A stretch of 25,238 nt of DNA. Source: Penium margaritaceum (taxonomy: Eukaryota > Streptophyta > Zygnematophyceae > Desmidiales > Peniaceae). The DNA lies in the NCBI GenBank assembly GCA_023375785.1, contig SZWC01015300.1, positions 38,707 through 63,944 of the forward strand, read 5' to 3'. Below, in pieces: positions 8,349 to 17,632 of this stretch (the stretch's first letter is position 1; each line of letters opens with the position of its first letter). The position numbers were made by a program, and so were the translations under genes. A model generated the notes under the pieces. The model was not told the origin of the DNA. It searched no databases and worked only from the letters and a program-made list of their open reading frames with translations.

Positions 8349-11292
8349 ATGGCGGCCTCAACTTCGATCGGTTCGCCGAGCGAAGGTCGGCAAACCGTAT
8401 ACGCTACACGAAGCACACGACATCAACTCTCGCCTGGCCCACAGTACCTCGATCCCCTAACTGCCGACCTAAGTGTCGACTATGTCGACCCCATGCACGT
8501 GCGGTCTTTCGCCGAGTGGGATGATGACATGAGAGAGCGCGACGAATGGGAGAGGCAGCAAGAAGATGAACTGCTGGCATCTATGACCCCTGGTTCCCCT
8601 GACCCCGGGCCCGTCACGTACAAAGGTGGTAAAGCAGTGCGGGTCCGTCCGGAACGCTACTATCCACCCAGTGGTACGGCGTCAATCCGTCTCGTCTCGC
8701 GTCATGGCCCGTGCCATTTCTGGTTTAGAGTGCCTCCAGGTCAACCTGCGTCGACACCTAAGGCGAAGTCACGTAAGGAACAACGCCCACCCCGCAAGCC
8801 CACAGTACCGTCGCACAATCGTAAGCCGTTGTTGGCAGCATGTGACCCCGCAGTCCCGACTTGGGTGGCCCATGGTATGAGGCAGTCTTTGTTGGTATTG
8901 TGCAGGTCCCTCTGACGAGGATGACGACGGTGATGGTGCGCAGTTCCCGTGTGGCATGGAATTCCAGACGATGGAGGAGTGCCGCTGCGCTATCGAGGAT
9001 TACGCTGTCCAGTAGCGTTTCCCCCTCAAGTGGGAGAGGTCTGAACCCGGCCGAATTGTTGTCCGCTGCCGCAACCGCAAGACCGATGGATGCCCCTGGG
9101 TCATCCGTGCTCGCATGTCCAGCAAGTCCAACAGCTGCAAACTGTCTTCATACGTGGAAGGACATAAGTGCACCCCGGGCCAGACGAGGGGCAACCCGGC
9201 GCGGACAACCAAGTGGGTGCTGCGTCGTATCCGGGACACGGTGGCCCGAGACCCAACCACAGACGCCAAAGCTCTGCGTGCGGTTGTCGAAACTGTGACA
9301 CACGAGAAGGTGGGCTACCAAGTCATCTGGAGGGCGCGGGACAAAGCCCAAGAGGAAGTCATGGGGGAGAAGGCCATGTCGTGGGCTCTTTTCCCCACGT
9401 ATTGCGCCGAGGTGAGACCTGCTGCATTTTATGTCAAATTCAGATGATAGAGGTTTTCTTCTTGCACCCAGAGTGATGTATGTATTTTTCCCGCACATGC
9501 AGCTGATGCGAGTCGACCCCAACACCATCGCCGTGGCAGAGCAGAGAGCAAAGCATTTTCGTCGATGCTTTGTGGCACCTGGTGCATGCCGCAAAGCGTG
9601 CCCTCACGTTCGGTGAATTCTCACCCTCGATGACACCCTTCTAAAAATGGCTACAAACAGGTGCTACTGATCGTGCAGTTTTTCGATGCTAACAACAACA
9701 GCGTGCCCATAGCGTACGCCCTCGTCAGCAAGGAGGACGAGGACAACTGGGGGTGGTTTCTACACCAACTGTCTAACACATACTGGACCATGCGCAAAAG
9801 CGGCACCACCATCATCAGTGACCGTGATCCAGGACTTCTCGCAGCGATGCCCAAGCTCCTACCACGGGCCAACCACAAGTACTGCACCTTCCACATCAAG
9901 GAGAATATCCGGGTGACGTTCAGCAAGGCTGCAGCGGACATCTTCTGGCGGCTGGCACACGCGTACGAGCGAGAGGAGTACGACAAGTTGAGCATGGAGC
10001 TCGTGCAGACGAACCAAGGCGCAACACGCTATGTGTTCGTTGATGGCGAAGAGGGAGGAATCCCTCTGCGATCCTGGAGCCGCTTTCACGGGCCACCGGG
10101 GTGTGGCGGCCACACCACTAGCAACGCCGCCGAATCTCTGAACGCCTGGATCGTCGAAGCACGTAAGCTTTTCCCTTTTCACTGCTTCGCCAGTCTGTAC
10201 CCGTTCATACAGAAGCTGTTTGCCACCCGCAGAAAGCTGGCACACGACATCAACATGGGCAGCGAGGTGGAGAGGAAGTGGGCGACCACGCCCGGTAAGG
10301 CACTGACCCACAACTGCTTGGCGGCCCGCGACTATGAAGTGGTGCACACCGGAAACCTGATGGTAACAGTGACAGGTAGCCGGGGTGTGCCACGGCAAGT
10401 GGACTGCCGCATGCGAAAGTGCAGCAGTGGCCGCTACCAGGAGTTCGGCATTCCGTGTGTCCACGCATGTGCCGTGCTGCTGGAGAACGGCGTGACCCCG
10501 GACAACTACACAGACATGGCGTACAGCATTGCCACGTGGAAGCGCTGCTACGGCAACCCCATGCCGGGCGTCAACCTCAGGGCGCTCAAACCTGCCCCCC
10601 CGGAACCAGACCGTCCCGGAGACCCCCCGGAGCCGGGGTGGCAGTCCCCTGGCGGGCGTGCAGTGGGCCGTCCGCAGGGCAAGCGCAAGCGGCGGGGAGA
10701 TCTACTGCGCTCAAACCACATCTGTGGCAGGTGTGGCCAGAAGGGCCATCCTATGAAACGCAGCAGGAATCCACCCGCAGCAACCCCGGCACAAATGGCT
10801 ACGGCTCGCGCTGCTAAACTGCGTGCCCAGCAAAATGCAGCAGGCAATGGTGCTAGTGATGGTGCGGGAGCCAGCATGGATGCTGCAGACACAGAAGCCG
10901 GTACAAGCGTACGCACAAGTGCAGCAGCTGCAGGGACAACAAATGAGGGGACAGCTGAAGAGGGCGAACTAACGCAAGAGCAGACAGCAACCGGCCAGGC
11001 ACAGGAGGGGGATGGGGAGGGGGAGGAGGAAGAGTACGAGGAGGACGGTTCCGAGGAGGAGGGGAACAACGAGGTCTTAGTCGCCAGGCCTGCTCCAGAA
11101 GGTGAGCGCACTTCAGAGTGGACAGATTCGGACACTTCTGACGAGGAGTACGACCCAGATGAAGAGACTAGGAGGGCAAGGCATGAGGCAGAGGAGGCTG
11201 CTTTCCGTCGTCAGTATGCCATGGTCCGCGAGCTTGTTCCAGAGATGGGTCTCCCAGACCTTGACATCTTACCTGACGTTGGAGGTGTTTGA
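8349..11292 (+). pseudogene. MULE (MuDR-type) transposase, disrupted, three exons
   Basis: DNA-cutting and joining enzyme of the element. Exon 1 (8349-8820) is proline-rich. An 85-bp GT-AG intron (8821-8905) keeps phase. Exon 2 (8906-9411) holds the MuDR N-terminal DNA-binding region (MEFQTMEECRCAIEDYAV...C..R...GCPWVIRARM...H.C). A 91-bp intron (9412-9502) keeps phase 0. Exon 3 carries the RNase H-like core: Asp at 9629-9631 (LTLDD), Asp at 9820-9822 (IISDRD), YCTFH near 9880-9894 and Glu at 10132-10134 (AAESLNAW). A SWIM zinc finger follows (CRMRKC...GIPCVHACAVL, 10405-10480). Next is a zinc knuckle, CGRCGQKGH, whose final Cys is replaced by Ser, and then an acidic tail. Breaks: TAG at 9013-9015, TGA at 9614-9616, and a one-base deletion in the A-run near 9643. 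The exon structure is inferred from sequence only. Confidence 0.85.
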
Positions 11293-11294
11293 GG

Positions 11295-11402
11295 GTAAGT
11301 TGTTCATTAGTCTTGCATGTGAATCCTATGCCTTTCTATGCTTTGTTGGATGTGCATACAATAACACATTCACATGTAACCTTTTCCTTTCTGTGATTGC
11401 AG
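11295..11402 (+). other. Probable 3'-UTR intron of the transposase transcript
   Basis: GTAAGT at 11295-11300 is a strong donor two bases after the transposase stop, and TGATTGCAG ending at 11402 is a fair acceptor. The 108-bp length fits the other two introns (85 and 91 bp). If the TGA at 11290-11292 is the original stop, this lies in the 3' UTR. Confidence 0.45.
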
Positions 11403-11705
11403 GTTAACAAGGCTATTCTACTTGTCCCTGTCCAAGCATCCAGAAGGTCAAAATCCAGAAGGCCAAGGAGGGGACTGTCTGTTAGGGGGCGGTTTAGATT
11501 GCAGCGTGTGCATGTGGAAGGGGATGAATGTGGTCAGATAACATGTGGCCAACCAGTGGAGGTGTTCTATGACGCCCTAGAGTGTGGACATGCGTGCCCA
11601 TGTGCAGCATGCGACATCATACGTTGGGTGCACAATTTGCCTGTGTACGTGCAAGAGTGGATAGCCTCATGTGACCTTTCTCTATTGTCTTTCGTGTGGA
11701 CTTAA
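11403..11705 (+). CDS. Possible downstream exon or small Cys-rich ORF of the MULE
   Basis: An open frame from the acceptor at 11402 to TAA at 11703-11705 has no in-frame ATG, so it could only be an exon. It begins with a basic stretch (RRSKSRRPRRG) and then has a Cys/His-rich section, ECGHACPCAACD, after VEVFYDALECG. It matches no family I know. If it is translated it would need joining past the transposase stop, which the present sequence does not allow in a simple way. It may equally be untranslated 3' sequence. Confidence 0.2.
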   Translation, partial: VNKAILLVPVQASRRSKSRRPRRGLSVRGRFRLQRVHVEGDECGQITCGQPVEVFYDALECGHACPCAACDIIRWVHNLPVYVQEWIASCDLSLLSFVWT

Positions 11706-13329
11706 GCCTTTCGTACATATTGTCATTTCCATTGAATGAATCGCTTGCATTTTAGTAGCAATGGATGTGAAGTAATCGGGTCATAAGTGGGATTCAGAAA
11801 TGCTGGCACTTAATGGAATGATCATAATAGGCATCTGTGCAAAAGTTGCAGTATTGATAATGGAATTTTGACTTTCCTGCTATTGCAGTTCAATTTTACG
11901 TTAACTCATGTGTCACAGATACGTCTCAATGTTGGAAAGAAACACTGAACATTACTTGAAGATGCACCCACTCACAAATGATAGTGCATAATGGTTGGAA
12001 GAAGGAAGTATGCAGGGGTATGAATGCAAGTAACTGTTTCAAAAGCATATACAACATGAATAACCCTAACCTTTCATTGGGGAATACAGTAACATGAATA
12101 CCCCATGACCTTAACCCCCATTATGGGTAGTACAACACTCATAAGTGTTTTTGCAGGAAACTTGCCTCGTTGTTCAGGATTGTGGGTAATCTACAGAGGA
12201 TTTCGTGACAATGTATGCCCTCTACCCGGAAAAGAAGGGCAAAGTAGAAAGGAAACGACAAAAGTCTTCATCAGTAACACTGTCCATGGAGGACAAACGG
12301 GACATGATAATCTGAAATGGAATCGTGATGGCCCTGCATAAAGGGGGCACAATGGAAATGATTTTGGCGAAACCTACTCAGGTAGGATGCGCAGGGGTCA
12401 CTACGGACTCGGTGGCTCAGTCGATACCCAGGGCTCCCAAGGGTCGGGACAGTTTGCCGGACGACTACTTGGCATGCGCATTCCCAGGCGCCATGCCATG
12501 ATTTCAGGAGTGACAGGAGCTTGGGCCGATGATGGTTCTTCGTGGCCCAACTCACGGTTGCGTGCTACATACCGGTCCCACTCTGCCTTCAATGGTACCC
12601 ATGTCCGATGAGCCGCCACAGGGTCCCCTACGGGCGTACTCCATCCTTGATGCGTCTGGCCATTTGGACGTCCGTCGATGTCCATGTCGATGGAACATGC
12701 TTTCAAATAATGTGAAGAGTGAGCAAAGTGGACTAAGTCAGAAGCACTTTAAGTACACACGAAAGTACCTGTTGACCGTGCGAACCAGTACAACAAACAG
12801 GTTCGAGACCCTAAACCTTGATACGTGCATGCCAACGGTCGAGAAGCAAACCCGGACTGACAACTTATCCTCTACTTTGTAAAGTGCGGCCGCAACGTCG
12901 GACGGGCAGAAATAAGCTGCCCGAGTCCACGTGGACACGGGCTTCGCGCATGACCCGTTCAATGCTGGCAAGTACACACCGTCATGCGACACACCGTCAC
13001 ATATCCCCCCGGGTGGCGCTACGTCGTCCCATTGGGCCGTCGTCCAACGTCGTCGTGGAACTCCGTAGTCGACCAATCGGCTCGACGTATGATGTAAGCA
13101 ATGCCAAGTCATGCGTTGTCTCCTACAGCATCCCTTTTCTTACCGTTTGCAACTACAAACCAGACGTGCAAACGTAAAGAAATGACGATCCGAAATCATC
13201 GTGACGACATGGGAAATTAGGGTTCCGTTACGTTGTTTCAGTGCAAATGTGGTTGCCTCGCGATGACGTACTTACGAGGCTCCTCCGACGTCGACACCCC
13301 TAACCCCAAACCCTCGACTTTTCCTTAAA
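11706..13329. other. MULE 3' interior, no gene recognised
   Basis: About 1.6 kb without a convincing frame. The first half (to about 12100) is AT-rich, has few inverted repeats and looks like ordinary non-coding DNA. The second half has scattered short inverted repeats such as GGGCA/TGCCC at 12904-12922. No second conserved MULE gene (mudrB-like or Ulp1 protease) was seen. Confidence 0.5.
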
Positions 13330-13515
13330 AAAATGGGGGCGACCTAGTCATTTTTCTCACAATGGGGGCAAGCTAGGAAACTATTAAAAAAATGGGGGCG
13401 ACCTAGCCAGTTGTTTTCGGAATGGGGGCGACCTAGCCATTTTTCTCAGAATGGGGGCGTCTCAGACATGGTTGCCCAAAAATGGGGGCGACCTGGGAAT
13501 TAGCCGTTGCAAGTC
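13330..13515. repeat. MULE right terminal inverted repeat with phased subterminal motifs
   Basis: Six TGGGGGC cores (reverse of GCCCCCA) fall at about 13334, 13363, 13392, 13422, 13451 and 13482, a spacing of 29-31 bp. Most are followed by GACCTAG(C/T)CA. The outermost two blocks match the left end at 7021-7090. Regular repeats of this kind are typical candidates for transposase-binding sites, but binding is inferred. Confidence 0.85.
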
Positions 13516-13520
13516 GCCGG

Positions 13521-13812
13521 CATTTTCTTTGGAGGTTGTCGCACAACATCTCAGGCCCTCGCTGTTGGCCCCGGCAGGTGCCGACTACAAGCAATGTGGA
13601 GGGTATTTTTCGATCCAACTTGATGTGGATCGAGCGAGACCGCCGATCCAGAGTGAGGTCCATCTTGACCCTTCGAACAAGCCAGCGTGACACAAGAGAA
13701 GTGGACCGCAATCGATCGGAAAATAGTCACAAAAGACACAAAATTAGCTTGCATAAAAGCCACTAGTACAAGGAATGTTTCAACCCCGACCAATACATCA
13801 TGTAGCATACGG
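13521..13812. other. Flank between the MULE and the hairpin chain
   Basis: No gene was recognised. A few weak inverted repeats (GGATC/GATCC near 13627-13649) occur. The dense hairpin pattern becomes clear only from about 13813. Confidence 0.4.
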
Positions 13813-14584
13813 ACCAATTTTAGGGTTAAAAATGGTCGTTAAATAATTATCGGGTGATTCAAGTACACGAGGCTCAAGTTTCGAGGAGCCAAAAGCCCGG
13901 AAAAATATAATGGGCTAGAGTCTGGTTCGACTCTAGCATGGAAAATAGTCCTTGGTAGGATTCGAGGCGAAAGGAGTCTCGCGATGGAAAATCCATCGCG
14001 TCACTCCTCCTCCACTCCTAGAATGACGCTAGGGTCCTGTTTCCAGCGTGGCAATGCCACGTGGAAGAAGTAGGATTACGTTGCATGTTTACAAATATGT
14101 CCTATGACGACTACGTTCATTTGTGGCGCGGTTCGTCTCCACCAAAATGGCTGAGGCGACCATTCGCTCACTCTCCTGGGACGACTATTCTGAGGGCCAA
14201 CTTTTCGGTTCTACAGTTAGTCGCAAAACAGCCCCATGGCTGTTACATTGGCATCTGAGCCAAAGCTTCCGCGAAAAATCAAAAAAGTTCTGAAGGTTCA
14301 TGTGGCCGTTCGATTCTCATCGAATTGATCGCTGTCCGTCGATCCAGCGATTACATCGAGAGAAAAAAAAGTTTGGTCCCGTCCGACCAAACGCCGCCCG
14401 ATCGGTGGAGCGACCGAGCAACCCTCGGAAAACGGGCGGAAGGCTCGCGTCGATGAGCCGAGAGCTCTTAAAAAAAAATGAAAGGGTCTCCCAATGGGAC
14501 ACCAAACGCCGCCCGACCGGGGAGCAGCTTTCGTAGCTCGACGAGCTACGACAGACCGACGGACTCGAGCCGAGTCCCCCTGAT
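13813..14584. repeat. Hairpin chain, left part
   Basis: Consecutive short hairpins have different arms. 13914-13937: 9-bp arms, 6-nt loop. 13972-14008: 9-bp arms around AAA, plus 6 more pairs outside a 2x2 internal loop. 14043-14064: CGTGGC-AAT-GCCACG with three more pairs past a bulge. 14227-14244: 7-bp arms. 14248-14263: TTGGC/GCCAA. 14309-14324: TTCGAT/ATCGAA. 14372-14391: 7-bp arms. 14532-14550: 7-bp arms around CGACG. 14561-14577: GGACTCG-AGC-CGAGTCC. No coding frame is convincing. Confidence 0.85.
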
Positions 14585-15220
14585 GGCGCCGACAGCGCCA
14601 AGGGGCATGAGGGGCGACCCCCCTGTACTTCCCCCGTCCTTGGCACCGAAGGAAGGAGAGGGGAGAGCCCTCTCTCCCTCTCTTTGATGGCGTCGACGGT
14701 GCCAAGGGGAAAGGAAGGGACGAGGCCCTCCCCTCCCCCTCGTTTGTGGCGCCGAAAGCGCCAAGGGAGAGGAAAGGGACGCGTCCCTCTCTCCCCCTTG
14801 CCCATGGCACCGACAGTGCCTTAGGGGGAGAGGAGAGGATGTCTTCCCCCTCCCTCCCCTCGCTCATGGCACCGACGGCGCCACGGGAGAGGAGAGGCAT
14901 GTTCCTCCCCCTCCCCCTCGTCCATGGCACCGACGGCGCCTTAGGGGGAGAGAAGAGGGCGAATCGCTCGCTCCCCTCTGCCCCCCCTCATTCATGGCGA
15001 CGACGGTGCCAGGGGGAGGGTGAGGGGAGAGTCCCCCCCCCCCGTCCATGGCACCGGCTGTGCCAAGGGGGGGGCGGGTGAGGGGAGAGGGTCCCCCCTC
15101 CCCCCCTCAACCATGGCGCCAGCTGCGCCAAGGGGGGCGGATGAGGGGAGAGTTCCCCCCCCTCCTCGTCCATGGCGCCGGCTGCGCCAGGCGACATTGA
15201 GGGGAGCGTCTCCTCCCCTC
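14585..15220. repeat. 59-bp tandem array with alternating hairpins (left of the LTR element)
   Basis: Eleven units carry a GC-rich mini-hairpin at 14585, 14642 (degenerate), 14689, 14748, 14806, 14868, 14926, 14996, 15050, 15115 and 15174. Spacing is 47-70 bp, mostly 57-62. The form is GGCRC, a pentaloop (CGACA, CGAAA, CGACG, CGGCT or CAGCT), then GYGCC. Between them each unit has a G/A-rich run followed by a C/T-rich run that can also pair. GGCAC/GTGCC and GGCGC/GCGCC versions both occur, a compensatory change. The array is cut at 15220 by the LTR element. Confidence 0.9.
15216..15220. repeat. Target-site duplication, left copy
   Basis: CCCTC directly precedes the 5' LTR and is matched by CCCTC at 21776-21780 after the 3' LTR, as expected for LTR-element integration. 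Confidence 0.85.
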
Positions 15221-15437
15221 TATTGGTTTGTGTGGCTTCCACCAGTCACGACCAACACCGCTAGTTTACCGATATACCCACATTCGGGGTATATGGTAGA
15301 GGAGGGCGTGACGGCACGACGGGCCTCCAGACTGCACCGAGACTTATCCAGCACGTACACGACAGCACCAGCGAGACGCGGTCGATGCGTTCTGGTAGCC
15401 CTGTGGGCTTGTCGGGAGCTAGGAGTGTTTTCTCGGT

Positions 15438-15486
15438 GGGTTGAGACCCGCGCACCCGGTGGACTATACCGGTGTGATGAGGAGAA
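15438..15486 (+). repeat. LTR hairpin module 1
   Basis: GGGTTGAGACCC is followed by CAC-c-CGGT...ACCG-GTG (15453-15474, single bulged base) and GAGGAGAACC. It has the same plan as the module at 15580 with different stem bases. Confidence 0.75.
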
Positions 15487-15579
15487 CCGATGGCTGTACT
15501 AGCGCTTCCGATGTTCGGAAAGCCGTGTGTGATGTCTAGACGTTGATTCTGAGATTTTCTGGCACTGCTCCTATTTTCT

Positions 15580-15636
15580 CGGTGGTCGAGACCCGGGCAC
15601 TCGGAGAGCTGTTCCGGTGCCTCGAGGAGACCACCG
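15580..15636 (+). repeat. LTR hairpin module 2
   Basis: The outer stem CGGTGGTC/GACCACCG (8 bp) encloses GAGACCC. An inner hairpin follows: GGCAC, bulged T, CGGA, 7-nt loop, TCCG, GTGCC (15596-15621). Then comes GAGGA. It is the best-paired copy of the module. Confidence 0.8.
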
Positions 15637-15889
15637 TTATTGTTATCATGGTGTACGCAGTGTGTTCTCCCCGCTGACTCGTTTGGGCTCAGCGGGGGTG
15701 ACGGGGCCCGGTGCGGCTAGCTGCCGGCGTCCCTACTTAAGCCCGCTAGGGGCTCATTTGTACTTTCTCCTTGTTCTCTATATTCAGCGTTCCAGACTTA
15801 GCCAAATTCTTTCCGTCTTGCATCGCACTCACACACAGAGCTCATGTTCGTTTTTGCATGGGCCTGCATGCCCTAATGTATTTCCAATT

Positions 15890-15901
15890 TGGTATCAGAG
15901 C
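15890..15901 (+). promoter_or_regulatory. Primer-binding site, initiator Met-tRNA
   Basis: TGGTATCAGAGC is the standard plant primer-binding sequence, starting at the first base after the 5' LTR. It fixes the plus orientation of the element. Confidence 0.95.
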
Positions 15902-16079
15902 ACAGGGGGGCGTTTGAGCAGCAGAAGCAGCAGCAGTGGACGGAACGCGAAGAGAACGCGCCACGAGGCGCCACGCCGGCAGCAGCGTGAAGGAGCGCGA
16001 AACGACTGCACGTGAACGCCATAGGGGCGGTGAACTGCGCACAGGAGCATTAACGACTGCGGCCAACACTAGCATTCGC

Positions 16080-16500
16080 AGTAGCTGCACAGGCAGCAGC
16101 AGCAGTAGTAGCAGCAAACGCGTTGCGGCGCAGCAGCAGTAGCAACATCAGCAGTAGCAGCAGCAGCGCATCAGCCGCTACAGCAGCGGCATCAGCAGCA
16201 GCAGCACATAACAGCAGCAGCAGCAGCCAGTGCAGCAGCGGCGGCAGCAGCACCGTGCAGCAAGGCAGCAGCAGCGGCAGCAGCAAGCGGCAGTCGCGGC
16301 AGCAGCAAGCAGCAGCCGCGGCAGCAGCAAGCAGCAGCAGCAGTTGTTGCGCAATTCAGCAATAGTAGCAGCAGCAGCACCGGATGCAGCGGCAGCAGCA
16401 GCGACGGCAGCATCAAGCAGCAGCAGCAAATGCTGCGTAGAGTAGCAGCAGCAGCAGCAGCGGCAGAAGCAGCAGCAGTAGCAGCAACCGCAGCAACTAC
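16080..16500. repeat. GCA/CAG-rich trinucleotide tract
   Basis: About 400 bp dominated by imperfect GCA (CAG) triplets interspersed with GTA, GCG and CAA. All frames give Gln, Ser or Ala runs (Leu, Ala or Cys on the minus strand), so the reading frames here are compositional. It lies just inside the primer-binding site, where a gag start or packaging signal is usually found. Confidence 0.9.
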
Positions 16501-16524
16501 ACCCGCCGCTGCAGCTGCTGCTCT

Positions 16525-16798
16525 AGGAGGGCCTCGCAGCCCTCCTGTGAGGGCCCCCGCCCCCTCGGAGGGGCCCCCTCGACCCCCATTAGGGGGCCTC
16601 CCGAGGGGGCCCGTCGGCCCCTTTCGCCCCCCTCCCCTCCTTTCAAGGGAGCCCTCGGAGGGCCCCGTCGACCCCCTCCGAGGGGCCCCTCAGAGGGGCC
16701 CGTCGGCCCCCGTCGACTGACCGACTGAGGGGCCGACGGTGGAGAGGGGCCGACTCCCCCCCTCCGTCTGCCACTCGCTCGCTCAACGAGCGAGCGAG
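16525..16798. repeat. Hairpin cluster inside the retrotransposon (cluster C)
   Basis: A GC-rich chain of inverted repeats. 16525-16546: AGGAGGGC/GCCCTCCT. 16561-16573: CCCCT-CGG-AGGGG. CCCCC/GGGGG around ATTA lies near 16583-16596. 16700-16710 with 16729-16739: a perfect 11-bp stem. 16774-16798: 11-bp arms CTCGCTCGCTC/GAGCGAGCGAG around AAC. It resembles cluster A (1384-1660) in plan but not in sequence. Confidence 0.85.
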
Positions 16799-16879
16799 CG
16801 AGCATGCACGGGAGGGCGGGCCGGACAAGCCGGACACCCCCCCCTTTCGACCCCCCCCTCTTTATTTTCTCCGTTCGCC

Positions 16880-17110
16880 CACCTTAGGGACAATCGAGAA
16901 AAGGGGGGGTTGAGTAACAAAAAATATGAAAAGGGGTATGCCTGAAATAGAGTGGAAAAGAAAAATAAAAAAACAAAAAAACAAAAAAAAGAAAGCGAGG
17001 GCTTAAGGCGAGCAGAGGGGAGAACTAGGAAAAAAAAAGGGGTGGAGGGTGAGGGCAAAGAAAAAAAAAGGGGGCCTGAGGGCTAGAGAATAACGACAAA
17101 AAAAGGGGAG
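16880..17110. repeat. A/G-rich low-complexity tract
   Basis: Repeated runs of A (up to nine) alternate with runs of G on the plus strand. There is no coding potential beyond Phe/Leu-rich minus-strand frames. It may be an expanded A-rich spacer. Confidence 0.8.
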
Positions 17111-17632
17111 TTTTCCAACTACTACCGCCGCAGCAGCAGCACCAGATTTAATAGCAGCAATAGCCGTATCGGGCGGAGTTACAACGGCTACATAGTGCGG
17201 CGGCTGCGCCAGCGCTTACAGTTTTGCCTTCTCAGCCGACAACGGATTGTGCGTCGGCAGCGATCTCCACTTCGAGACGTGTCCTGGACCGACGTCTCCC
17301 TGGGGCCCGTGGATTCGTGCGCGCACTTCACTCCGTAGGATTGTCAGCGGATTCGAGTGTAACCATCTCCGAGGGCTGGGTCGTCTACCGCTTGGAGCAG
17401 CAGCCACACCTGCAGCTGCCACCCCTTCTCGTCTTGGAGCAGTCTTCGCTCTATTAGTGGCAGCAGCATTACTGGCCGCAGTTCAGCAGACTCTAGTTTC
17501 CGGGCGTGCTAAGGTAGTGCAGCTCGTCCCGGTCTGGTCACGTTTCCTGTCCAGGATGCCGTGACCTCCAGGAGTGACAGTACCTACTGGTCTCTTTCTC
17601 TCCCGTGGCTTGGTGTTTACCACCGGGAGTAG

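Larger units (their letters stand above)
6996..13520 (+). mobile_element. Mutator-like element (MULE) with transposase, about 6.5 kb
   Basis: A transposase with MULE hallmarks is flanked by related sequence in inverted orientation: 7021-7090 matches the reverse complement of 13438-13506 at about 85-90%. Outward of these blocks both sides share GCCGGC and CGGCTAA, and similarity stops near 6996 and 13520, so I place the ends there. MULEs normally make 8-11 bp target duplications; I could not identify a convincing one, so the exact ends are uncertain by tens of bases. The coding part is on the plus strand. The transposase frame is broken, so movement would need help from another copy. Confidence 0.75.
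15221..15889 (+). repeat. 5' LTR of the large retrotransposon
   Basis: 669 bp. It starts TATTGG where the 3' copy has TGTTGG, so the canonical TG has mutated to TA, and it ends CCAATT next to the primer-binding site. It carries two hairpin modules (about 15438-15486 and 15580-15636). Downstream at about 15734-15790 is CTTAAGCCC followed by TATATTC, which could mark the R region or promoter. Confidence 0.9.

Noticed and set aside
8875-8905. A 31-bp intron between transposase exons 1 and 2
   Set aside because: Phase would also fit, but 31 bp is too short for a plant-type intron. The donor at 8821 gives an 85-bp intron with the same phase consistency.
12062-12072. Telomere-like AACCCTAAC
   Set aside because: A single copy in unique sequence, with no tandem run, so probably chance.
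13914-13937. tRNA-like B box (GGTTCGACTC)
   Set aside because: The motif is the loop side of a perfect 9-bp hairpin. No acceptor stem, anticodon arm or properly spaced A box surrounds it. The B-box-like GATTCGAGCC near 2081 was rejected for the same reason.
14298-15242. Long frames on both strands across the 59-bp array
   Set aside because: The translations are Pro/Arg/Gly-rich repeats produced by the array. Units vary in length by non-multiples of three, so no frame is preserved.
16123-16445. Gln/Ser/Ala-rich and Leu/Ala-rich frames on both strands
   Set aside because: They arise from the GCA triplet tract in every frame, with no conserved motif.
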